Assembly (NCBI GenBank): GCA_005281725.1
Contig: SSBO01000051.1
Location: forward strand, 9,097 to 22,461
DNA length: 13,365 nucleotides
Direction: 5' to 3'
DNA from: Wuchereria bancrofti
Taxonomy: Eukaryota > Nematoda > Chromadorea > Rhabditida > Onchocercidae
This document shows positions 1-8,020 of the stretch, piece after piece. The position numbers and the translations under genes are program-made. Below the pieces are notes generated by a model, which made no database searches, had not been told where the DNA came from, and saw only the letters and a program-made list of their open reading frames with translations. The first letter of the stretch is position 1. Each line of letters opens with the position of its first letter.

Positions 1-8
1 ATAAATAA

Positions 9-9
9 N
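9..9. other. Single N near the left edge
   Basis: A third single N. By analogy with 2749 and 8020 it may be another contig junction whose overlapping partner lies outside the window. Only eight bases precede it, so this cannot be tested here. Confidence 0.5.
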
Positions 10-73
10 TGTGGTCATTAAATGAATTGGCTAACCTTTAAAAACAAATTAGACTATTTTTATAACTATTTAC

Positions 74-154
74 TTTGGTATACATTGGACAATTTCCGGT
101 ATGTCGTTCTATGCCAAAACCGCATGAGGTTGAACACGTTGACCATTCAGTCCA
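74..154 (-). pseudogene. ADAMTS-like gene: exon for the second thrombospondin type-1 repeat
   Basis: The minus strand reads CTACAG followed by an open phase-0 stretch of 27 codons and then the donor GTAAAT. The peptide begins WTEWSTCSTSCGFG and continues with an ERH..NC segment. This is the WxxWSxCSxxCGxGxxxR signature of a thrombospondin type-1 repeat, which binds matrix glycans or proteins in secreted ADAMTS proteases. The reading frame extends upstream through GASVNDLQ, which could be the tail of the first repeat, but a TAA lies in that frame near 183-185, so the true exon start is uncertain. The rest of the repeat lies in further exons beyond the left edge. The TSP1 assignment is secure from the motif; membership of the same gene as the protease exons is inferred from order, strand and family architecture. 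Confidence 0.8.
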
Positions 155-675
155 CTGTAGGTCATTTACTGAAGCGCCTTGGCATTAACTATTTTGCCAC
201 TTGACAAATTAATCAGTGCACTTTATTTAATTAATAAATTGAGTTTAATTTTATCTAATTAATAAAAAAACTAGCTTTAAGCTAGCTCATATATTTTATA
301 TAATTGTTGCCAGATAACAAAGTAATAAATTTAAATCTCAAATACCTTATTTGGTAAAATAATCAATGCATTTTATTTAAATAAAAAAGTTCAAAATAAA
401 TTTAACTAACAATTTAATCAATTTCAGTGCATATTTTGCTAATTAAAAAAATTTTATTGTGACAAACTGTAGTGATTTTTATTCATTCCTTTCCTATTAT
501 CTTTTTTTGTTCTAACTTTTTTTCCGTTCTAAATGAAATGATAGGAATCCAATGATTTACACAAAAGTACAATTAATTACTTAAGAAGCAACAAATTTTA
601 ATAAAATAATTCAAAGATAAATTTGCTTTTTTTCTGAAATTAAATTTAGCAAAGAATATTTCAAAATGCACTTAC
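155..675. other. AT-rich intron with weak repeats, no further exon identified
   Basis: This stretch separates the two TSP1 exons. It contains a short near-perfect palindrome at 271-285 (CTAGCTT, one base, AAGCTAG) and a degenerate direct repeat (AATCAGTGCACTTTATTTAA at 211, AATCAATGCATTTTATTTAA at 361). The exon that should finish the first TSP1 repeat (its GGxxC...C tail) was not clearly found. The best candidate is the minus-strand stretch just upstream of 155, which reads CQGASVNDL but carries a TAA immediately before it. Confidence 0.45.
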
Positions 676-829
676 TAAGGATTATCACAAATTCGTAGTG
701 AACGTTGTACTCTAATTTGTCCGCTTGTTTGACACGGAACACATTCCATTACGCATCCACCGTCTTTCCAATCACTCGAACTGCCATGACGTAAGATGGT
801 AAATTCCGGTATTGCTACTTTACAGTGAC
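676..829 (-). pseudogene. ADAMTS-like gene: exon for Cys-rich end, linker and first TSP1 repeat
   Basis: The minus strand carries 50 open codons ending in ICDNP followed by TA and the consensus donor GTAAGT at 675-670. It begins GHCKV, matching the end of the WCxxGxC motif that closes the ADAMTS disintegrin-like domain. A short linker with an HG pair follows, then a TSP1-like block: SDW, CVMEC, then GQIRVQRSLRICDNP. ADAMTS proteins run through these elements in this order, which is the main reason for the call. The start is unsure. A usable AG lies at 831-830, but the frame stays open upstream to read WYIKGHC, and just before that TGG lies TTTCAA, one base from a typical TTTCAG acceptor. The family has Cys where this reads Tyr. 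The repeat has an extra Cys compared with the usual TSP1 spacing. Confidence 0.78.
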
Positions 830-1220
830 CTTTAATATACCATTGAAATTAAGCTTATGATACTATGACATTATTTTAAAAAAAATGAATGTATTATTTA
901 AAATGTAAATATTAAGATATTTTGAAATTTTTGAATTAAAAAAAAGGTGATAAGTTATCTCTCATAAATTAGTGATAATATCATTTCTCTCTCTGTTTCT
1001 CCTAAATGATATTTTTTATTTAATACTTCATTCGTTATTAGAAAACAATGAAACTTAATAAGCATAAATTCTATGCTATTGATCTTGATAAAAAAATCGA
1101 ATAAATGTTTACAAAAAAAAGAAAGAATAAATAAATAAAAATAAATTAAAAATGTTGGAAAAAGTCCTTTTTTTCAAAAATTAAATTTAAACAAAATGAA
1201 ATAATGCTACAATAGAAATA

Positions 1221-1268
1221 TTCAAGTGCTGGATGAGCACTTCGTATAATACCTTCACCATTACCACA
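1221..1268 (-). pseudogene. Possible ADAMTS disintegrin-like/Cys-rich exon fragment
   Basis: After TTTAG at 1273-1269 the minus strand reads CGNGEGIIRSAHPALE in phase 0. In ADAMTS disintegrin-like domains, a segment of the form WC..G..CxxxxxPALEGTxC precedes the WCxxGxC motif, so both the wording and the position (between the Met-turn exon and the TSP1 exon) fit. The expected GT after LE reads YF, and the following Cys keeps the family spacing, but the DNA there turns T-rich and no good donor is present. The fragment crosses the left edge of the first duplicated block, so only its first part recurs at 2750-2787. A chance open frame cannot be excluded. Confidence 0.4.
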
Positions 1269-1688
1269 CTAAATTATTTTACAAACATCTTACCAATACT
1301 GTATGATAATTTTTATGACCAATTTTATTTTTATTTACGTGGTGATAATTTTAAATGCAAATGTGTTTTGTTTTGTAAACTTCTAAATGAATAATTATAA
1401 ATATTACTGAAATAGATCTTTCTGTTTTCCATTTTTTCGAATACTACATTTTTTGCTGAAATGAATTCTTAAAATAATCCTTTTTTTCTTATTTTCTTTT
1501 TGATAAATTAAATTTTCTTTTTTTTCTTTTTCTGGTTAAACTGTATTAGTCAGTAGGGATTTTTGAAAATGATTAAAAATTTAAGAAAATGAAAGAGTTT
1601 GAGATTTTATTACACTAATATGTTTGCCATGTTTAATTTCATGCTTCCAACATGTTCCATGAAAATGTATCGCTCATCTAATGTAAAC

Positions 1689-1775
1689 ATTTGGCCAGGT
1701 AATATTTTTGCATCTGTCTATAATTGTTAGCAGTAATTCGTAAAAATTTTTGATTGAAATATTTTTATCCAATTC
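1689..1775 (-). pseudogene. Possible ADAMTS disintegrin-like exon (weak)
   Basis: Between an acceptor-like TATAG at 1780-1776 and a donor-like GTTTAC at 1688-1683, the minus strand is open for 29 codons in phase 0. It ends DRCKNITWPN, which loosely resembles the CKxLWC element of the disintegrin-like domain and would splice in phase to the CGNGEG fragment at 1268. The first 19 codons show no family features and the composition is as AT-rich as the introns. It could be a chance open frame. An identical copy occurs at 3208-3294 in the duplicated block. Confidence 0.25.
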
Positions 1776-2030
1776 CTATAGTAATTAATTATAATTATTG
1801 TGTATTTTTTAAAATTTCCACAATTTATTTATCTTTTTTGGAATGAAATCCATTTTCAAAATTCTTTTAGAAATTGAAATCTTAATTGAGTTTTGTATAA
1901 ACACAAAAAAATTTTAAAAATGATTTTTTAGCAAAAATTAAAAAATGAAAAAAGAAAGTGGAATACGTTAAGTGATAAATAGAAAATCATAGAAAATAGA
2001 AAATAATTTAGATGTGGTATTGTTGTTTAC

Positions 2031-2292
2031 TATTCTTTTTTTTCGGTCATGTCAATAAGTTAGTCTAATGATTTGCAAATTGTATTATTGGATTAAAAAT
2101 TAAAATTCCTAATTGTGCCGTGATAAAATCCTTACTTATTATTCTTTGTTTTTTTTTCTTCTCGATCATGTCAATAAATTAGTCCAATCATTTTCAAGTT
2201 GTATTATTTTGATTAAAAATTTTAATTCAAAATTTAATTTAAATTTTAGATCTTAAGCGTGTAATTAAATGCTTTAATTCTTGCCGTGATGA
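2031..2292. repeat. Degenerate tandem duplication at an exon/intron junction
   Basis: Two diverged units lie head to tail, about 2031-2126 and 2140-2292. Shared blocks are a TTCTTTT run, TC(G/A)TCATGTCAATAA(G/A)TTAGTC, TTGTATTATT, GATTAAAAATT and GCCGTGAT(A/G)AAAT. The second unit ends inside the 3' end of the Met-turn exon (minus strand TCATCACGGCA), so the duplicated segment includes the exon boundary. The pair recurs at 3550-3811 within the second copy of the large duplication. Confidence 0.65.
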
Positions 2293-2411
2293 AATAATTT
2301 AACTCTTCAGCACTACATGATGACCACGACGTTTGTCCAGTACCAATAGAAATGGACATTATATGATATGGTTCATTACAACCATTTGCACTGTCATGTT
2401 TCATTCACAGA
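2285..2411 (-). pseudogene. ADAMTS-like gene: exon with third zinc His and Met-turn, interrupted by TGA
   Basis: The minus strand after TTAAG (AG at 2413-2412) reads T CTG TGA ATG AAA CAT GAC. Joined in phase to the exon ending at 4838, it supplies the end of the reprolysin zinc motif, with a stop at 2407-2405 where the conserved Gly codon belongs. MKHD, containing the third zinc His and the Asp, is intact. About 14 residues on comes the Met-turn YHIMSIS, then SWSSCSAEELNYFI, the typical ADAMTS close of the catalytic domain. The 3' end is set at a GCAAGA sequence, which would be a GC-AG donor; no GT fits. The stop lies downstream of the only nearby AG, so normal splicing cannot avoid it. Homology is clear; disruption is read directly. 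Confidence 0.85.
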
Positions 2412-2748
2412 CTTAATGTAAAAATTTTATTTTAGAAAAATTTGACAAAAAAAAATGGACTCAAATTTAAAAATGAATTGAAACACATTCGTTTTAAACA
2501 TTGAACTAATTTTAGCTATTGAAGTAGTTTAAAAATGTCACAATAGTTATGTTTATTCTGTTTTCTTGTATATATCCTGAGAAATTGATAAAAGAATTTA
2601 TTAGAAAAATTGAGATAATAAGTTACGCGAGAAATTAATATTTAAATATTGTAATATTTACAATTTGCAATCGATCTGTAGTTTTTCTTTTTTCCAGTTT
2701 AGCAATTAATCACATTCATTTTAAATCTCAAACTAATTCAAATAGTAA

Positions 2749-2749
2749 N
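2749..2749. other. Single N: likely contig junction
   Basis: One ambiguous base separates two apparently identical 1518-base blocks, as expected where a scaffolder joins contigs with an estimated negative gap. Confidence 0.9.
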
Positions 2750-4267
2750 GGATGAGCACTTCGTATAATACCTTCACCATTACCACACTAAATTATTTTA
2801 CAAACATCTTACCAATACTGTATGATAATTTTTATGACCAATTTTATTTTTATTTACGTGGTGATAATTTTAAATGCAAATGTGTTTTGTTTTGTAAACT
2901 TCTAAATGAATAATTATAAATATTACTGAAATAGATCTTTCTGTTTTCCATTTTTTCGAATACTACATTTTTTGCTGAAATGAATTCTTAAAATAATCCT
3001 TTTTTTCTTATTTTCTTTTTGATAAATTAAATTTTCTTTTTTTTCTTTTTCTGGTTAAACTGTATTAGTCAGTAGGGATTTTTGAAAATGATTAAAAATT
3101 TAAGAAAATGAAAGAGTTTGAGATTTTATTACACTAATATGTTTGCCATGTTTAATTTCATGCTTCCAACATGTTCCATGAAAATGTATCGCTCATCTAA
3201 TGTAAACATTTGGCCAGGTAATATTTTTGCATCTGTCTATAATTGTTAGCAGTAATTCGTAAAAATTTTTGATTGAAATATTTTTATCCAATTCCTATAG
3301 TAATTAATTATAATTATTGTGTATTTTTTAAAATTTCCACAATTTATTTATCTTTTTTGGAATGAAATCCATTTTCAAAATTCTTTTAGAAATTGAAATC
3401 TTAATTGAGTTTTGTATAAACACAAAAAAATTTTAAAAATGATTTTTTAGCAAAAATTAAAAAATGAAAAAAGAAAGTGGAATACGTTAAGTGATAAATA
3501 GAAAATCATAGAAAATAGAAAATAATTTAGATGTGGTATTGTTGTTTACTATTCTTTTTTTTCGGTCATGTCAATAAGTTAGTCTAATGATTTGCAAATT
3601 GTATTATTGGATTAAAAATTAAAATTCCTAATTGTGCCGTGATAAAATCCTTACTTATTATTCTTTGTTTTTTTTTCTTCTCGATCATGTCAATAAATTA
3701 GTCCAATCATTTTCAAGTTGTATTATTTTGATTAAAAATTTTAATTCAAAATTTAATTTAAATTTTAGATCTTAAGCGTGTAATTAAATGCTTTAATTCT
3801 TGCCGTGATGAAATAATTTAACTCTTCAGCACTACATGATGACCACGACGTTTGTCCAGTACCAATAGAAATGGACATTATATGATATGGTTCATTACAA
3901 CCATTTGCACTGTCATGTTTCATTCACAGACTTAATGTAAAAATTTTATTTTAGAAAAATTTGACAAAAAAAAATGGACTCAAATTTAAAAATGAATTGA
4001 AACACATTCGTTTTAAACATTGAACTAATTTTAGCTATTGAAGTAGTTTAAAAATGTCACAATAGTTATGTTTATTCTGTTTTCTTGTATATATCCTGAG
4101 AAATTGATAAAAGAATTTATTAGAAAAATTGAGATAATAAGTTACGCGAGAAATTAATATTTAAATATTGTAATATTTACAATTTGCAATCGATCTGTAG
4201 TTTTTCTTTTTTCCAGTTTAGCAATTAATCACATTCATTTTAAATCTCAAACTAATTCAAATAGTAA
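2750..4267. repeat. Direct duplication 1, right copy (1518 bases)
   Basis: This copy matches 1231-2748 base for base wherever I compared. It ends at 4267, where unique intron sequence (TTTTTCCCTT) resumes. No target-site duplication, terminal inverted repeat or poly(A) marks the ends, so a transposed element is unlikely. Confidence 0.95.
3804..3930 (-). pseudogene. Second copy of the ADAMTS Met-turn exon
   Basis: This is the same exon as 2285-2411, carried in the right copy of the 1518-base duplication, with the same TGA at 3926-3924, the same MKHD and IMSIS motifs and the same GCAAGA end. If the duplication is an assembly artefact only one of the two exons exists. If it is real, the gene would carry two tandem Met-turn exons, each with the stop. 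Confidence 0.8.
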
Positions 4268-4837
4268 TTTTTCCCTTTTTTTGTAGACAAATAAGAAACT
4301 TAATAATAGTTGTATAGCATTTAATTTTGCTAATCAAAAGTTGGACCGAAAATTTTTTATTTTATAGTATTTAATTTCAGTATTATATGATATAAATTTT
4401 TAATTTTATTTATTTATACATAAAATTGAATAATTCAAACTCATTGCAATATTTTATTACTTTCAGCAAATAAAAAAATTTGTTACTTTTAACAAAATAT
4501 GTTACTTTCAGCAAATATATTTGAACTGTTATATTACATAAGATATTTAGATATAATATATATTTGATTTATTATGTTATATATTTATGAACGATAATGA
4601 TAACTTATATAACAATGATAAATTTATGAATTGCAATGATAAATATTGATAAGAAACGTGTAGTATATATTTGATATGTGATACAATATAACTAATTATT
4701 ATATTATATGTGATATTTAGACATAATACATATTCGAATTATTACATAAGATATTTATATATGATAATAATAAATGTGGTTGAATTATGATAATATTATG
4801 ATAAAAAACATATTTGTTAAAAAATTATCACACAAAC
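4268..4837. repeat. AT-rich intron with several degenerate short repeats
   Basis: No exon is seen here. Two repeat families are visible. TTACTTTCAGCAAAT starts at 4457 and 4502, with a variant TTACTTTTAACAAAA at 4483. An AT-rich unit around GATATTTAGA(T/C)ATAATA(T/C)ATATT occurs at about 4540 and 4709, with a partial third copy near 4748. These look like local replication slippage products in an intron. Confidence 0.5.
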
Positions 4838-4959
4838 TTGTAGCCAATTTCATGTGCAACAATAAAAATAGCACTAAAATCATGGCCTTCACTTATTGTA
4901 CAACTGTTTTTCTCCTTACACATTCCATTCATAGGTGCATAACAGCGAAGATATGATAC
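4838..4959 (-). pseudogene. ADAMTS-like gene: catalytic zinc-binding exon with His to Tyr change
   Basis: A strong acceptor TTACAG (AG at 4961-4960) opens a phase-0 exon of 40 codons plus AA, closed by the donor GTTTGT at 4837. The peptide runs YAPMNGMC, then NSCTISEGHDFSAIF, then IVAHEIGY. In ADAMTS metalloproteases this block is xxGMCxxxxSCxxxExxxxxxAFxxAHExGH, so the zinc site reads HEIGY instead of HEIGH: one His ligand is replaced (TAC for CAY). The trailing AA joins in phase with the T at 2411 to give Asn, as in the family motif HExGHNLGMxHD, which supports this exon pair. Without the second His the enzyme should not bind zinc normally. A transition in a neutral pseudogene is the simplest explanation, though base error is possible. 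Confidence 0.88.
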
Positions 4960-5372
4960 CTGTAAGTAATTATAAATGACAAGTAATTAAAATGGTAAGT
5001 AATTAAAACCATAAGTGATAAATAAGAAAATATGGAAAAATTTTTTTAATTAAATATTATTAAATGAATTAGTATAATTCGATTACAATATTATATGCTC
5101 TCCCTAAAATAAGTAAAAAAAATTTTTCTATTTAATTATTATTAAATAAATTGGTATAATTCGATCACAACATCATATATATTCTCTCTTTCTTCTCTAT
5201 ATAATATTATACATTTGCAATTAAGTTTTAGACATTACTCTTTCGTCTATTTTTTTATTTTTATTTCAATATTTAACATCTATTTAGTTTTTAAATAATA
5301 CAAAATTAGTTTACAAAGATAAACTTTGGAAAAAATTTTTTTTTGATTTTAAATGAATAAGTATTAACATAC
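4960..5372. repeat. Intron with two degenerate direct-repeat sets
   Basis: AAGTAATTA occurs three times between 4964 and 5008. A longer diverged pair with an offset of 82 bases spans about 5032-5106 and 5114-5190, sharing ATTATTAAAT(G/A)AATT(A/G)GTATAATTCGAT(T/C)ACAA. The exon expected to encode the roughly ten residues between TGYD and the GMC block of an ADAMTS catalytic domain was not found here. Confidence 0.5.
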
Positions 5373-5506
5373 CCGGTGAAAAGTAACGCATGATCCCACC
5401 GCTTAGTTGATTTGCTATTTCGATTTAATTTAGCTTGATAAATGCAAAATAAATCTAGCAAAAGTGTTGCATTACCATTTCTACGCAAATTACGCGACAT
5501 TTCAAC
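5373..5506 (-). pseudogene. ADAMTS-like gene: mid-catalytic-domain exon
   Basis: The minus strand is open from an AG at 5508-5507 to a consensus donor GTATGT at 5372-5367. It reads NATLLLDLFCIYQAKLN and then RWDHALLFTG. In ADAMTS catalytic domains this is the NAxxTLxxFCxxQxxLN block followed by xWDHAxLLTGxD, so the match in order and spacing is strong. The Met at 5500 is internal to the domain and is not a start codon. A second possible acceptor, GCGTAG ending at 5490, would start the exon just before NGNAT and would match the phase of the exon at 6034. Using the GTATGT donor leaves two bases, while the next exon starts in phase 0. A weaker donor (GTTAAT after TGY) would restore phase, or a small exon is missing. 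Confidence 0.85.
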
Positions 5507-6033
5507 CTTTTATTTTTTAAATGAATTATTTTTTTTTCAATTTATTTTGAATTCTTTTTGTTATTTTATTTTTTGTTCATGCATAAACCTTTTCAATAAT
5601 TAAAATTAAAAAAATAGGAAGCAATCCTTATTATTCTTCTTATAAGCTTACAAAATAAATAAATATCTATAAATTTATATGTTTCGAAAAATTATTCTAA
5701 AATGTGGTTAATTACACGATATTAATCAGTCAATTTAATTAAACAGAAATGAATTAATAGTCAAATTCGAGCAGTAAAAGTAATGTGTAATTTAATTTAA
5801 TTTGATTAATATTTTTATTCGTTCCTAATTCATTAATGATTAAGGTATTGTAGATATGATGCAAAGTAATTACTATAATTAGCACAAAATGATAAATTAT
5901 TGCAAGCAATTTAAAATGTAACAACGTATTTAATTATTTATTAAAATATCGTTAATACTGTTTTTTTTTCATTTTATAATTAATCAAAAATTATTATTTG
6001 AAAGAGAAAAAAAATGAAGAAAAGAGAAGATAC
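5507..6033. other. AT-rich intron, no exon recognised
   Basis: About 530 bases between two protease-domain exons. Runs of A and T and short TTAATT motifs are present, but I see no open stretch with splice signals, no repeat of note and no RNA gene. Confidence 0.5.
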
Positions 6034-6122
6034 CGGCGGTACTTTATTACAATTATTACAGCACAACAATTTACAACTAATTAAATTGATTGCTTTAATG
6101 ATGAATGTTTAACTAAAACAAT
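6034..6122 (-). pseudogene. ADAMTS-like gene: N-terminal catalytic exon with internal TAA
   Basis: After CTTCCAG (AG at 6124-6123) the minus strand reads KHSSLKQSI, then TAA, then LVVNCCAVIIVIKY, ending at the donor GTATCT (6033). The frame matches the part of the reprolysin fold where a helix ending YxxxSLxxxI is followed by the strand xxVVxxR; the stop falls between the Ile and the strand. Alternative acceptors downstream of the stop would drop the conserved SL segment. The phase does not match the donor at 6365 (two bases left over against phase 0), so a second lesion or a wrong boundary is likely. Homology is weaker here than in the neighbouring exons and rests on position plus pattern. 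Confidence 0.55.
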
Positions 6123-6364
6123 CTGGAAGTGATTAAATAAATGAATAATTATTAGCCTCAAATGAATAGAGCTAACCTTTAAAAAATAAAAAAATTAGTC
6201 CTATTAAAGTAGCAAAAAAGTTATTATCAGCTTAAAAAAGGTGAGAAAAAAGACGCACTCATGTTAGCTAACTAATTGTTCCTAGTTATTAGTTAATTAA
6301 TTAATTTCATTAAATTCGAAATAAAAAAATGATAATATTAACTTTTAAAATATACATTGTCTAC

Positions 6365-6490
6365 AATTGTAAATGCGTAATTTCGTAATTTCGAAGCGTT
6401 AAATCTGCCTTATTGTCACATAACTGCTGAAAATGTAACCAAAGTGCATCATCAACAAATAGACCAAGTTCAATTATTAATTCATCATTT
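6365..6490 (-). pseudogene. ADAMTS-like gene: exon opening the metalloprotease domain
   Basis: A textbook acceptor (long T run then TTTCAG, AG at 6492-6491) opens 41 full codons reading NDELIIELGLFVDDALW, then HFQQLCDN, then LRNYEITHLQ. Reprolysin domains begin with an (I/V)E(L/V)xLFVD strand followed by a helix with LW or YxxF, so this is the start of the ADAMTS catalytic domain. The 3' end is set at the weak donor GTAGAC (6364); reading on meets a TAG at once. This exon itself has no stop. Its upstream part (6424-6490) lies in the second large duplication and recurs at 8021-8087. The prodomain, furin site and signal peptide expected 5' of it were not found. Confidence 0.82.
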
Positions 6491-8019
6491 CTGAAAAAAA
6501 AGACAGTTTTAAAAAGAAAGATAATTTTTTTTTAAAAAAGGTAATTTTTAAAATTCCACAAATGTTTCCAAAATATATCGAATAATCAAATATTACTTGA
6601 ATGATAAAACATTTTTTTGTTGTAAAATAATACCGTAATTTATTACTGATCAGCATATTTTGTTCTATTTGCTAGATGGATTCTAAAAAATATTTTTCAA
6701 ATAATAAATTTAATATGATTTAATTTAAAATGTATGTTTTTATTTTGCCATTTTTTCATTTATTTAAGCATTTTTTCTAAATTTTCAAATAAACCATTTT
6801 ATTATGATTTAATACTTTTATTTATTATCAAACAAAATTTTTGATAGGATTTCATAGGACTGAAATTTAGAATTTGTAAAATTCAGAAAAATTTTGATCA
6901 TAAGTCAGTTTCAAAATTTTGATACAAAAACAAATTAAAAAAAATCAAACAGTTATTTAGTTTGAAGATGTATATTAGTCATTCCTCATTCAGTTTTTCA
7001 AATGATAAAAATTTGAATTCGATTTTTATTAGTATCAAAAATTTTCAGTGTATAATTTAAAAAATTTCACTACGAAATGTCCATCTTATTTTTCTTTCTT
7101 CATTAAAATATGAACCTTGAGGATTAATTCATTCACTCCTTATTGTTGTTCTTGTTTTCTTAATTCATCAAAATTAAATTTAGTTATTTTATTTAATTAC
7201 ATTGTACACGTTTATCAGACATTAAAAACTGGAAATTTTTACTTACAATTAGTTAATTAAGTGCAAGGAAGAAAAAACTTTTTATTGTCAAACTTTTTTT
7301 ATTATTAAAAATAACAAAAACTAATGATAAAGAGAAAATAACTCGCATTACTCGAAAAAATTATTTAATATGATTGCATAGCGATTTTAAGATCAAATTA
7401 TGTAGTAATTGTCATTTTCTTTTTTGTCTAAATTCATTTAATTTACAGCAGTGATAATTATTAAGCACCTTAGCTATTTTATTAACTAGAAATAGTAAAA
7501 GAAAAATTGACATTAGAAAGAAAAAAAGATGAAAAAGAAACTATAAATAATGCCTGAATTATCGAATGATTAATTGAATGCATTATCATTCTAACAATTT
7601 TAACTATTTCATTTACATTTAATCCACATTTTATAATTATCAGTAGCATTTTAATCAATATTTAAGCATTTGCTCAAGTTTCTAAAAAATTTCACTTTTT
7701 TATTACTAATTTTAGTAGTTTATTACTAATTTTATCATTATTTTACTACATTATATTCAGACGAAACAATTTGAAGTTAATACTGTAATGTTCTTTTTTT
7801 GTTGTCACCCTGTTTTCTAAAACAAATTCAACAAGTGAATATGCATATTATTATTATAACTAATCATATCAGTTTGCATATATGCATTACTCAATTATAA
7901 CATAAATATTTTGTGCTAAATAAGCATTTCATATTATGTATAAGATATATTTATGGCAAAAATACTGTAATTGTGTTTTGTGCAATGAAATATTAATGAA
8001 ATGCTTCATAATTTTCGAA
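6424..8019. repeat. Direct duplication 2, left copy (1596 bases)
   Basis: The block starting CTGCTGAAAATGTAACC recurs after the N at 8020 as 8021-9616 at a constant offset of 1597, with no difference seen in the points compared. Its left end cuts through the exon at 6365-6490. Apart from that exon I recognise no coding sequence in it. Confidence 0.95.
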
Positions 8020-8020
8020 N
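8020..8020. other. Single N: likely contig junction
   Basis: As at 2749, one ambiguous base sits exactly between two apparently identical blocks. Confidence 0.9.

Larger units (their letters stand above)
1231..2748. repeat. Direct duplication 1, left copy (1518 bases)
   Basis: The sequence starting GGATGAGCACTTCG recurs after the single N at 2749 as 2750-4267, at a constant offset of 1519. I compared start, several interior points and end (AACTAATTCAAATAGTAA) and saw no difference or indel, including in homopolymer runs. Left unique sequence abuts the first copy and right unique sequence abuts the second, the pattern left by two contigs with overlapping ends joined without merging. The block contains the ADAMTS Met-turn exon. 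Confidence 0.95.

Noticed and set aside
22..60. Similarity to 6161-6200 (GCTAACCTTTAAAAA context)
   Set aside because: The shared stretch is about 20 bases in very AT-rich DNA and does not extend; it may be chance.
22..204. Plus-strand open frame of 60 codons
   Set aside because: It is antisense to the TSP1 exon at 74-154, whose minus-strand reading has a clear family motif and splice sites.
1231..4267. Tandem transposable element or segmental duplication
   Set aside because: No terminal repeats, target-site duplication or coding capacity; apparent identity plus the N at the junction fits contig overlap better. The same holds for 6424-9616.
4774..4956. Plus-strand open frame of 60 codons
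   Set aside because: It is the antisense shadow of the ADAMTS active-site exon.
5306..5500. A stand-alone 64-residue protein starting at Met 5500
   Set aside because: The Met is internal to a catalytic-domain exon and the last 15 or so residues lie beyond a consensus GTATGT donor.
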